Shown piece by piece: positions 35,253 through 44,607 of a stretch of DNA of 64,000 bases (position 1 is the first letter of the stretch; each line of letters begins with the position of its first letter). The stretch is from contig NZ_CP009435.1 of assembly GCF_000960995.1 (NCBI RefSeq), positions 1,426,001-1,490,000 of the forward strand, in the 5' to 3' direction. Made by a program: the position numbers and the translations under genes. The DNA is from Burkholderia glumae LMG 2196 = ATCC 33617. GTDB lineage: Bacteria; Pseudomonadota; Gammaproteobacteria; Burkholderiales; Burkholderiaceae. Below the pieces are notes generated by a model. The model saw only the letters and a list, made by a program, of their open reading frames with translations, did no database searches and was not told the origin of the DNA.

Positions 35253-37067
35253 ATGAACGCCCGTCATCCCGACGTCTCGCCCGTCCCCGCCCGGCTTGCC
35301 CTGTTGCGCAGCGCGATGGCGCGCGAGGGCGTCGCCGCCTGCCTCGTGCCGTCTGCCGATCCGCACCTGTCGGAATACCTGCCGGAGCACTGGCAGTCGC
35401 GCCGCTGGCTGTCCGGCTTCACCGGCTCGGTCGGCACGCTGGTCGTGACGGCCGATTTCGCCGGCCTTTGGGTCGACAGCCGCTACTGGGTGCAGGCCGC
35501 CGCGCAACTCGACGGCACCGGCGTGCAGCTGATGAAGATGATGGGCGGCCAGCAGACCCAGCCGCACGTCGAATGGCTCGCCGAGCACGTGCCGGCCGGC
35601 GCCGCGGTCAGCGTGGACGGCGCGGTGCTCGGCGTGGCCGCCGCGCGCGCGCTGGCCGCGGCGCTGGCCGCGCGCGGCGTGGTGCTGCGCACCGATCTGG
35701 ATCTGCTCGAGCGGATCTGGCCGGAGCGTCCCGCGCTGCCGGCGGCGCCCGTGTTCGAGCACGTCGCGCCGCACGCGCAGATCGCGCGCGCCGCCAAGCT
35801 CGCGCAGGTGCGTGAGGCGATGCGCGCGCAGGGCGCCGGGGTCCATTTCATCTCGACGCTCGACGACATCGCGTGGCTGTTCAACCTGCGCGGCGCCGAC
35901 GTCAGCTACAACCCGGTGTTCGTCGCGCATGCGCTGATCACGGCCGACCAGGCGACGTTGTTCGTCGTCGACGGCAAGCTCGACGCGGCGCTGCAGGCGT
36001 CGCTCGCGGCCGACGGCGTGACGGTGCGCGCCTACGAGACGGCCGCCGCCGCGCTGGCCGCGCTGCCGGCCGGCAGCACGCTGCTGATCGATCCGCGCCG
36101 CGTGACGTTCGGCTCGCTGCAGGCGGTGCCGGACACGGTGAGGCTGGCCGAGGCCGTCAACCCGTCGACCTTCGCGAAGTCGCGCAAGACGCCGGCCGAG
36201 ATCGCCCACGTGCGCGAGACGATGGCGCGCGACGGCGCGGCGCTGGCCGAATTCTTCGCCTGGTTCGAGGCCGCGCTCGGCCGCGAGACCGTGACCGAGC
36301 TGACCATCGACGAGCAGCTGAACGCCGCGCGCGCGCGACAGCCCGGCTTCGTGTCGCCGAGCTTCGCGACCATCGCCGGCTTCAACGCGAACGGCGCGAT
36401 GCCGCATTACCGGGCGACGCCCGAGGCGCACGCGACGATCGAGGGCGACGGGCTGCTGCTGATCGACTCGGGCGGCCAGTTCGTGGGCGGCACCACCGAC
36501 ATCACGCGCGTGGTGCCGATCGGCACGCCGAGCGAGGCGCAGCGGCGCGACTTCACGATCGTGCTGAAGGCGATGATCGCGCTGTCGCGCGCGCGCTTCC
36601 CGCGCGGCATCCGCTCGCCGATGCTCGACGCGATCGCGCGCGCGCCGATGTGGGCCGCCGGGCTCGACTACGGCCACGGCACGGGTCACGGCGTCGGCTA
36701 TTTCCTGAACGTCCACGAAGGCCCGCAGGTGATCGCGCACTACGCGGCGGCCGATCCGCAGACGGCGATGGAGGAGGGCATGATCACCTCGAACGAGCCG
36801 GGCGTGTACCGGCCCGGGCAATGGGGCGTGCGCATCGAGAACCTGGTGCTGAACCGCGCGGCGGGACAGACGCCGTTCGGCGACTTCCTCGAGTTCGAGA
36901 CGCTCACGCTGTGCCCGATCGACACGCGCTGCGTGCTGGCCGAACTGCTCGACGCGGGCGAGCGCGCCTGGCTCGACGACTATCATGCGACGGTGCGCGA
37001 GCGCGTCGGCCCGCTCGTCACCGGGGCGGCGCGGGCCTGGCTCGAGGCGCGCACGCGGCCGCTCTGA
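35253..37067 (+). CDS. Aminopeptidase P family metallopeptidase (Xaa-Pro aminopeptidase)
   Basis: This 604-residue M24B peptidase has the three-domain layout of the long aminopeptidase P subfamily (like eukaryotic XPNPEP1), with two creatinase-like N-terminal domains and a pita-bread catalytic domain. All five metal ligands are present: Asp405 (IDSGGQF), Asp416 (TTDITR), His479 (GTGHGVG), Glu515 (SNEPGVY) and Glu529 (VRIENL). It removes N-terminal residues that precede proline. An ATG at 35241 would add four residues; 35253 has better ribosome-binding spacing. It is longer than E. coli PepP (about 440), so it is not a direct PepP orthologue. Confidence 0.9.
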   Translation: MNARHPDVSPVPARLALLRSAMAREGVAACLVPSADPHLSEYLPEHWQSRRWLSGFTGSVGTLVVTADFAGLWVDSRYWVQAAAQLDGTGVQLMKMMGGQQTQPHVEWLAEHVPAGAAVSVDGAVLGVAAARALAAALAARGVVLRTDLDLLERIWPERPALPAAPVFEHVAPHAQIARAAKLAQVREAMRAQGAGVHFISTLDDIAWLFNLRGADVSYNPVFVAHALITADQATLFVVDGKLDAALQASLAADGVTVRAYETAAAALAALPAGSTLLIDPRRVTFGSLQAVPDTVRLAEAVNPSTFAKSRKTPAEIAHVRETMARDGAALAEFFAWFEAALGRETVTELTIDEQLNAARARQPGFVSPSFATIAGFNANGAMPHYRATPEAHATIEGDGLLLIDSGGQFVGGTTDITRVVPIGTPSEAQRRDFTIVLKAMIALSRARFPRGIRSPMLDAIARAPMWAAGLDYGHGTGHGVGYFLNVHEGPQVIAHYAAADPQTAMEEGMITSNEPGVYRPGQWGVRIENLVLNRAAGQTPFGDFLEFETLTLCPIDTRCVLAELLDAGERAWLDDYHATVRERVGPLVTGAARAWLEARTRPL

Positions 37068-37096
37068 CGCGCCGGGCGGATTCGGAAGGGGGAGGT

Positions 37097-37723
37097 ATGC
37101 CAGCCATCCGGGCGGTCGTGTTCGATTTCGGCGGGGTGCTGATCGACTGGAACCCCGAGTATCTGTACCGGCAGCTGATTCCCGACGCGCAAGCGCGGCG
37201 GCGCTTTCTCACCGAGGTCTGCGGGATGGACTGGGTGGTGCGGCAGGACGCCGGGCAGACGCTCGCGGACGGCACCGCCGAGAAGGTCGCCGCGTTTCCT
37301 CAGCATGAGGCGCTGATCCGCGCGTTCTACGCGCGCTGGCCCGAGATGGTGGCGGGCCAGTTCGACGACGGGGTCGCGCTGGTCGAGCGGCTCGACGCGG
37401 CCGGCGTGCCGCTGTTCGGGCTCACCAACTGGTCGGCCGAGACGTTCCCGTATGCGTGGCAGCGCTATGCGGTGCTGCGCCGCTTTCGCGACATCGTGGT
37501 GTCGGGGCGCGTGAAGCTCGCCAAGCCCGATCCGGCGATCTATCGCGAGATGTTCGCGCGCATCGCCGCGCAACTGCCCGGCATCGCGCCGGGCGAACTC
37601 GTGTTCATCGACGACAACCCGCGCAACGTGCAGGCGGCCGCCGCGCTCGGCTGGCACGGCATCCGCCATACGGACGCGGCCGCCACCGAGGCGCGACTGC
37701 GCGAGCTGGGCGTGCCCGCCTGA
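37097..37723 (+). CDS. HAD-family hydrolase
   Basis: The 208-residue protein is a haloacid dehalogenase superfamily member. Motif I is VFDFGGVLIDW with the nucleophilic Asp at residue 10, motif II is LTNWS, motif III is the Lys in KLAKPDPAIY, and motif IV is FIDDNPRNV. The FGGVLID form and helical cap place it near the YihX/epoxide-hydrolase-N group of small phosphatases. The substrate is unknown. A strong ribosome-binding site (GGGGGAGG, 37088-37095) precedes ATG 37097. It starts 29 bases after pepP and is probably in the same operon. Confidence 0.88.
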   Translation: MPAIRAVVFDFGGVLIDWNPEYLYRQLIPDAQARRRFLTEVCGMDWVVRQDAGQTLADGTAEKVAAFPQHEALIRAFYARWPEMVAGQFDDGVALVERLDAAGVPLFGLTNWSAETFPYAWQRYAVLRRFRDIVVSGRVKLAKPDPAIYREMFARIAAQLPGIAPGELVFIDDNPRNVQAAAALGWHGIRHTDAAATEARLRELGVPA

Positions 37724-37760
37724 GGCGCGGCGCGCCCGCGTCGTGCGGCCTCGCCGCTCA

Positions 37761-37792
37761 CCGGGCAACGGGCGAAGCCGCCCGTTGCCCGG
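37761..37792. terminator. Hairpin between convergent HAD and ettA genes
   Basis: CCGGGCAACGGGCG and CGCCCGTTGCCCGG form a perfect 14-base stem with loop AAGC. There is no T-run on either side, so it may be a rho-assisted or 3'-protecting structure rather than an intrinsic terminator. Confidence 0.65.
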
Positions 37793-37807
37793 GTTGCCGC
37801 GTGCCGC

Positions 37808-39475
<1,668 letters not shown>

Positions 39476-39956
39476 CTGCGTCAGTGGAACTCGTCAAGGT
39501 TGGGCCGTCGCCGGCCGCGTGCGGCGGCGAGGGGCGACGGAGGGGCCGGTGCGGACCGGAGCGCTGCCGTGACTGGACGGCGGCGCGACCGCGAGCCAGG
39601 CGCGGCGGGACCGCGTATTGTACTGCGCGCGCCGGGCCGGTGGCTCCGCCGTCCCGGACGGGGCTACCGGCCCGGACGCGGCCCTGATGGGATCTCGCGC
39701 CCCGGCGGTGGTCGGCGCGTGTGCCTATCGGCTATCCGGTGGTGGCCTCGCGGCACCGCCCCGGCGGGCCTGCGGCGCCCGCGCCGATGCCGCCGTGCGG
39801 CGGGCATCGGCAGCCGATGCCTGATCTGGCTGAGGCTGGCGCGCGTGAGCTTCGAGATGGGCGCGCCGAAGTAGACGGCGAGCTTCGAGGCGCTCCCGAT
39901 CGCGACGCTGGCCGCACCGGTGCCGGCAGGCGGCCGCGGGCGCGGCGCCGGCGGGG
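39476..39956. other. Intergenic region upstream of ettA, no gene seen
   Basis: The gap between ettA and ychF is 524 bases. Apart from a candidate TACAAT -10 box for ettA (39617-39622, minus strand) and the hairpin after ychF, I see no gene. Open frames here are GC-driven and overlap each other in several phases without ribosome-binding sites. Confidence 0.5.
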
Positions 39957-39990
39957 CGCCCGGGCGGCCGCTGGTGGGGCCGCCCGGGCG
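39957..39990 (-). terminator. Strong stem-loop downstream of ychF
   Basis: CGCCCGGGCGGCC (39957-39969) and GGCCGCCCGGGCG (39978-39990) form a perfect 13-base all-G/C stem with an 8-base loop, starting 10 bases after the ychF stop. No U-run follows, so efficiency as an intrinsic terminator is uncertain. Confidence 0.6.
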
Positions 39991-39999
39991 CGAGCGGTG

Positions 40000-41094
40000 T
40001 CAGACGTTGAACAGGAAGTTCATCACGTCGCCGTCGTGGACCACGTATTCCTTGCCTTCGGCGCGCATCTTGCCCGCTTCCTTCGCGCCCTGCTCACCCT
40101 TGTAGGTGATGTAGTCGTCATAGCCGATGGTCTGCGCGCGGATGAAGCCGCGCTCGAAATCGGTGTGGATCACGCCCGCGGCCTGCGGGGCCGTGTCGCC
40201 GATGTGGATCGTCCAGGCGCGCACTTCCTTGACGCCGGCCGTGAAGTAGGTTTGCAGGCCGAGCAGCTTGAAGCCGGCGCGGATCACGCGGTCCAGGCCC
40301 GGCTCGTCCATGCCCATGTCGGCGAGGAAGGCCTCCTTGTCGGCGTCGTCGAGGTCGGCGATTTCCGCCTCGATCGCGGCGCACACGGCCACCACCGGCG
40401 ACTTCTCGGCCTCGGCGTAGCGGCGTACCGCGTCGAGGTGCGGGTTGTTCTCGAAGCCGTCGTCCTTGACGTTGGCCACGTACATGGCGGGCTTCGCGGT
40501 GATCAGGCAGAACGGCTTGAGAATCGCGCGCTCGTCGTCGGACAGCTCGAGGCCGCGCACCGCCTTGCCCTGATCGAGATGCGCGCGTACCTTCTCGAGC
40601 GCGGCGGCGAGCTTGACCGCTTCCTTGTCGTTGCCCGACTTGGCCGCCTTCGAGTAGCGCGCGAGCGCCTTTTCCACGGTGGCCAGATCGGCCAGCGCGA
40701 GTTCGGTGTTGATCACCTCGATGTCGTCGAGCGGGCTCACGCGGCCGGCCACGTGGATCACGTTCTCGTCCTCGAAGCAGCGCACCACGTGCGTGATCGC
40801 GTCGGTCTCGCGGATGTTGGCGAGGAACTGGTTGCCGAGCCCTTCGCCCTTGCTCGCACCCGCCACCAGGCCGGCGATGTCGACGAACTCGACCACGGCC
40901 GGCACGATCCGCTCCGGCTTCACGATCGCCGAGATCGCCTTCAGGCGCGCGTCCGGCACCTCGACGATGCCGACGTTCGGCTCGATGGTGCAAAACGGAT
41001 AGTTCTCGGCGGCGATGCCGGCCTTGGTCAGCGCATTGAACAGGGTGGACTTGCCGACGTTGGGCAGGCCGACGATGCCGCATTTGAGGCTCAT
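40000..41094 (-). CDS. ychF: Ribosome-associated ATPase/GTPase YchF
   Basis: YchF is an Obg-family P-loop NTPase that prefers ATP, binds ribosomes and negatively affects oxidative-stress responses in E. coli. The protein has 364 residues, the standard length. G1 is GLPNVGKST at residues 8-16, G3 is DIAGLV, and NVKD occupies the position of the altered G4 motif typical of YchF. A coiled-coil insert and a C-terminal TGS domain (QTYFTAGVKEVRAWTI to the end) follow. A longer frame upstream is GC-driven. A TACAAT box at 41258-41263 on this strand may be its -10 element. Confidence 0.96.
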   Translation of the reverse strand: MSLKCGIVGLPNVGKSTLFNALTKAGIAAENYPFCTIEPNVGIVEVPDARLKAISAIVKPERIVPAVVEFVDIAGLVAGASKGEGLGNQFLANIRETDAITHVVRCFEDENVIHVAGRVSPLDDIEVINTELALADLATVEKALARYSKAAKSGNDKEAVKLAAALEKVRAHLDQGKAVRGLELSDDERAILKPFCLITAKPAMYVANVKDDGFENNPHLDAVRRYAEAEKSPVVAVCAAIEAEIADLDDADKEAFLADMGMDEPGLDRVIRAGFKLLGLQTYFTAGVKEVRAWTIHIGDTAPQAAGVIHTDFERGFIRAQTIGYDDYITYKGEQGAKEAGKMRAEGKEYVVHDGDVMNFLFNV

Positions 41095-41328
41095 GGAAAA
41101 CCTTTCTGGATCAGATGTTGTGCCGGTTCGCGTGGCGCCGGGCTCGCTCGCGCCGCCACGCTGCGGGCGCCGAGGGAGCCGGGCGGGGCGGCCGGCGGCG
41201 CGAGGCGGCACGGCGGTGGCCGGCGCTCGCGCGGCAAGGCCGCCCGCGAAAACGGCAATTGTATCGCGTTCGGGTGGCGAGATTTCGGGGCGGCAGCGCG
41301 AATGGGGCGGGGGCGCCGGGCCGCGTGC

Positions 41329-41694
41329 TCAATCGGCGATGCGCCGGTCGGCCAGCGCCGCGCGGCAGTCGTCGAGCACCAGCTCGACGAGCCGCGACTG
41401 GCGGTCGAGATCCTCGCTGTCGATGATTTCCTCGACGGCGTCGCGGGCCCAGGCCGCCTCCACGAAGCTCGCGTGCTTCTTCGCGATGTCGAGCGCGACG
41501 GCGGCGAGCTTCGCGATGCACAGCCAGTCGGCCTCGCGCAGATGGCGATCGAGCCACTTGTGCGCCGCCTGAACCTGGAACGGCGCCGACGGCCAGGATT
41601 CGTTCAGATAGAACGCGCCGAGATTTCCGACCGTGAGCCAGCACAGCAGGTCGACGCGGTCGTGGTGGGTGAGGTTGTGGTGTACGTCGCTCAT
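41329..41694 (-). CDS. Conserved-looking hypothetical protein
   Basis: I do not recognise this 121-residue protein. It is predicted soluble and mostly helical, without signal peptide or membrane segment. The N-terminal half has aromatic and Cys residues (DLLCWLTVGNLGAFYLNESWP) and the C-terminal half is acidic (DAVEEIIDSEDLDRQSRLVELVLDD). Non-random composition and lower GC bias than shadow frames support a real gene. ATG 41694 was preferred over ATG 41700 because a GAG lies 8 bases upstream. It reads toward ychF, 234 bases away. Confidence 0.65.
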   Translation of the reverse strand: MSDVHHNLTHHDRVDLLCWLTVGNLGAFYLNESWPSAPFQVQAAHKWLDRHLREADWLCIAKLAAVALDIAKKHASFVEAAWARDAVEEIIDSEDLDRQSRLVELVLDDCRAALADRRIAD

Positions 41695-41824
41695 GGCCAT
41701 GCTCGAGATGGGGTTGAGAGTCGCTTTCCGTCACCGGTGAAACTCGGAGCCGACGAATCAACAATAGCACGCCATGAACGCTTGCATGCAAGCCGGGACT
41801 CGCCCGAACTCGCGTGAACCCGCA

Positions 41825-41947
41825 TCAGTAGCGGTAGTAGTCGTGATGATGGTGATAGCCGCCGTCCGGCACGACGATGCAACCGCCGAGCATGCCGCCG
41901 AGCGCGACGGCGAGGGTGGCGAGCAGTGCGATCCGTTTCAGCTTCAT
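41825..41947 (-). CDS. Very small lipoprotein with His/Tyr-rich tail
   Basis: This is a 40-residue precursor with a signal peptide (MKLKRIALLATLAVAL) and a canonical lipobox LGGC, giving lipidation at Cys23. The mature peptide is only 18 residues and ends in GYHHHHDYYRY, a His/Tyr-rich stretch that could bind metal. Similar tiny lipoproteins with His-rich tails occur in other betaproteobacteria and are uncharacterised. A GGAGACTC sequence lies just before the ATG on the minus strand and provides a ribosome-binding site. Confidence 0.75.
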   Translation of the reverse strand: MKLKRIALLATLAVALGGMLGGCIVVPDGGYHHHHDYYRY

Positions 41948-42364
41948 GGTGAGTCTCCGGTAGGTTCGTCGATGGAGCCGACTGTAGCGGCGCGCCGGAT
42001 GACAAGCCGTGTACCTTTGTAAGAAAACGTGTGGGGCGTAATGGTGCGCGCCGGCCTGCCCGCCGCGAGCCGGGAGCGCAGTTACGGATGAAATGGTTCC
42101 GGATCGAACCGGCCTGCCGCCGGGGCCGATCGACGGGACCATCGGGGCCAGCTACCCGAGCGCAGCGGGCCGGCCGGGCACGGCCTGCTGCGGGCGGGGC
42201 CGCGCCGGGTGGGCGCGACAGCGCGCGTGGGGCCGGCCGGCAGCGGGCGGTGGGCGCGGCAGCCGGTGCGAGGGTCGCGCTGCCGCCCGAGCGGCGCCCG
42301 GATTGCCCGCGTTGGCGCTGATCTTCCGCAAATCGGTACGGCCGGCCGTGTGCGGCCGCGCGGC
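41948..42364. other. Intergenic region, no gene seen
   Basis: About 420 bases lie between the divergent small lipoprotein and UbiH-family genes. The first 90 bases are AT-richer and probably hold the lipoprotein promoter; TACAGT at 41981-41986 (minus strand) is a possible -10 box without a matching -35. The rest is GC-rich with no supported feature. Confidence 0.45.
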
Positions 42365-42370
42365 TATAAT
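42365..42370 (+). promoter_or_regulatory. TATAAT element next to UbiH-family start
   Basis: A perfect TATAAT at 42365-42370 ends 7 bases before ATG 42378. If it is the -10 box, transcription would start at or within a base or two of the start codon, giving a leaderless mRNA. No clear -35 is seen, and no Shine-Dalgarno precedes the ATG. Confidence 0.5.
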
Positions 42371-42377
42371 GCGCGCC

Positions 42378-43550
42378 ATGACAGCCCATACCCAGACCTT
42401 CGACGTCGCCGTGGTCGGCGGCGGCCTTGTCGGCAAGACCGCTGCGCTCGCGATGACGCAGGCGGGCCTCAGGACGGCGCTGCTCGCGCAGCCGGCCGCT
42501 CCGCGTCCGGCCGACCTGTCCTTCGACGCGCGCGTCTACGCGCTGTCCGCGAGTTCGCAGGCCCTGCTCGAGCGGCTGCGCGTCTGGCAGGCACTCGAGC
42601 ACGAACGGCTCGCGCCCGTCTACGACATGCGCGTATTCGGCGACGCGCAGGCCGAACTGCATTTCTCGGCATTCCAGGCGGCCGTCGCGCAACTCGCGTG
42701 GATCGGCGAATCGTCGCTGGTCGAGCGCGGGCTCGACGCGGCGCTGCGCTTCCAGCCGAACCTGACCTGGCTCGACACGCGCGCACAGGGGCTCGACGTG
42801 AAGCCGGACGTGGCGCTGCTCACGCTCGCCGACGGCGGCGTGCTCTCGGCCGACCTGGTGGTCGGCGCCGATGGCGCGCATTCGTGGGTGCGCGCGCAGA
42901 TCGGCTCGCGCGTCGCGCGGCGCGACTACCGGCAGACCGGCGTGGTGGCCAACTTCAAGGCCTCCGAGCCGCACCGCGAAACGGCCTGGCAGTGGTTCCG
43001 CGACGGCGAGATCATCGCGCTGCTGCCGCTGCCCGACGGCCACGTGTCGCTGGTCTGGTCGGCCCACACGGCCCATGCCGATCAGCTGCTCGCGCTCGAT
43101 CCGGCCCAGCTCGCGGCCGAGGTCGAGCGCGTCAGCCACCGCCAGCTCGGCACGCTCGACTGCGTGACGCCCGCGCAGGGTTTTCCGCTCGCGCTGCAGA
43201 CGGTGGACCGGCTGGTCGCACCGCGCGTGGCGCTGGTCGGCGACGCCGCGCACCTGATCCACCCGCTCGCGGGCCAGGGCATGAACCTGGGCCTGCGCGA
43301 CGTGGCCGCGCTGGCCGATGCGATCGCTTCGCGCGAGGCGTTTCGCGATCTTGGCGACCTCGTGCTGCTGCGCCGCTACGAGCGCGCCCGGCGCGAGGAC
43401 ATTCGTGCGCTGATGCTGGCCACCGACGGCCTGCAGCGGCTGTTCGCGCTGCCCGGTACGCTCGCGCGCGCGGTGCGCAACACCGGCATGGCGCTCGTCG
43501 GCGCCCAGCCGCTCGTCAAGCGCTGGCTGGTCGCGACGGCGCTCGGCTGA
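42378..43550 (+). CDS. UbiH/UbiF/VisC/COQ6-family FAD-dependent hydroxylase
   Basis: The 390-residue flavoprotein monooxygenase belongs to the ubiquinone-ring hydroxylase family. The FAD Rossmann motif is VAVVGGGLVGKTAALA near residue 10. The middle DG motif is VGADGAHSWVRAQIG, and the C-terminal VALVGDAAHLIHPLAGQGMNLGLRD binds the FAD ribose. It should hydroxylate a ring position during ubiquinone synthesis, but which position cannot be decided from sequence. ATG 42378 is favoured; ATG 42369 lies inside the TATAAT box. It is followed by dsbC on the same strand after 225 bases. Confidence 0.88.
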   Translation: MTAHTQTFDVAVVGGGLVGKTAALAMTQAGLRTALLAQPAAPRPADLSFDARVYALSASSQALLERLRVWQALEHERLAPVYDMRVFGDAQAELHFSAFQAAVAQLAWIGESSLVERGLDAALRFQPNLTWLDTRAQGLDVKPDVALLTLADGGVLSADLVVGADGAHSWVRAQIGSRVARRDYRQTGVVANFKASEPHRETAWQWFRDGEIIALLPLPDGHVSLVWSAHTAHADQLLALDPAQLAAEVERVSHRQLGTLDCVTPAQGFPLALQTVDRLVAPRVALVGDAAHLIHPLAGQGMNLGLRDVAALADAIASREAFRDLGDLVLLRRYERARREDIRALMLATDGLQRLFALPGTLARAVRNTGMALVGAQPLVKRWLVATALG

Positions 43551-43775
43551 GGGCGGCCGATGCGTCGCTGCGCCCGCGCGCGCCTGTTCGCCGTCCGCCC
43601 GGCGGCGCCCATGATCGGCGTCGACCACGGTGGCCGGCCGGTCCCATGCGCCGTGCGAAATGTCGCGCACGGCCCTCATTTCGATATGAGCCGGCCGGGC
43701 CCATCCAGATCGGACAGGCTCCGGCCACCGTCGTACACTAACGGGCGTACGACCGCCCTCCCAAGGAACTGCTGA

Positions 43776-44501
43776 ATGAAAACGATAGTCCGAATCGCCG
43801 CGCTGGTGCTGGCGACCGCCGCCGCCACGCTGGGCTGTACCGCGCAGGCCGACCAGACCACCGACAAGCTGAAGGCGACGCTGCAGGCGCGCCTTGGCGA
43901 CGCGACGGTGAAGGGCATCACGAAGTCGCCGATCCCGGGCCTCTACGAGGTCAACCTGGGCTCGCAGATCGTCTACAGCGACGCGGCCGGCGATTACGTC
44001 CTGCTCGGCGAACTCGTCGACACCAAGTCGCGCAAGAACCTGACCGAGGCGCGCATGGCCGAGATCAACAAGGTCGATTTCGCGAGCCTGCCGCTGGGCA
44101 ACGCGATCAAGGTCGTGAAGGGCAATGGCGCGCGCAAGATCGCGGTGTTCTCCGACCCGAATTGCCCTTACTGCAAGCGCTTCGAATCGACGCTGCAGTC
44201 GATGGACAACGTAACCGTCTACACCTTCCTGTATCCGGTGCTGACGCCGGACTCGACGGTCAAGTCCAAGGCGATCTGGTGCGCGTCTGACCGCGCCAAG
44301 AGCTGGGAGGGCTGGATGATCAACCATCAGCCGCCGGCCGGGGCCGGCAATTGCGACACCACGGCGCTCGAGAAGAACCTCGCGCTCGGCCGCAGCCTGA
44401 ACGTGAGGGGCACGCCCACCATCTTCCTCGCGGACGGCACGCGCCTGCCCGGCGCCGTGTCCGCCGACGAACTGAACAATGCGCTCGCTTCGGTGAAGTG
44501 A
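43776..44501 (+). CDS. dsbC: Thiol:disulfide interchange protein DsbC
   Basis: DsbC is the periplasmic disulfide isomerase, kept reduced by DsbD. The precursor has 241 residues with a signal peptide cleaved probably after AQA at about residue 25. An N-terminal dimerisation domain precedes a thioredoxin fold with the CPYC active site (Cys130 and Cys133, in SDPNCPYCKRFE). The cis-proline loop is RGTPTIFLADG. A second cysteine pair (Cys169 region WCAS and GNC) matches the structural disulfide of DsbC. A typical intrinsic terminator follows. Confidence 0.93.
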   Translation: MKTIVRIAALVLATAAATLGCTAQADQTTDKLKATLQARLGDATVKGITKSPIPGLYEVNLGSQIVYSDAAGDYVLLGELVDTKSRKNLTEARMAEINKVDFASLPLGNAIKVVKGNGARKIAVFSDPNCPYCKRFESTLQSMDNVTVYTFLYPVLTPDSTVKSKAIWCASDRAKSWEGWMINHQPPAGAGNCDTTALEKNLALGRSLNVRGTPTIFLADGTRLPGAVSADELNNALASVK

Positions 44502-44539
44502 CGCGCGCGGTCCGCGCCGCGCCCCCACCCCCGTTGCGC

Positions 44540-44577
44540 AAAGAGGCGCCGCCGTCCCGCAGGCGCCTCTTTCTTTT
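44540..44577 (+). terminator. Rho-independent terminator after dsbC
   Basis: AAAGAGGCGCC (44540-44550) and GGCGCCTCTTT (44562-44572) form a perfect 11-base stem with an 11-base loop, followed by CTTTT. It lies 39 bases after the dsbC stop. Confidence 0.88.
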
Positions 44578-44607
44578 CGACCCCGCTATCCGAACCGCTT
44601 CTTGCCG

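Noticed and set aside
39721..39874. Short open frames between ettA and ychF
   Set aside because: Several overlapping phases are open at once, as expected from GC content, and none has a plausible start or protein character.
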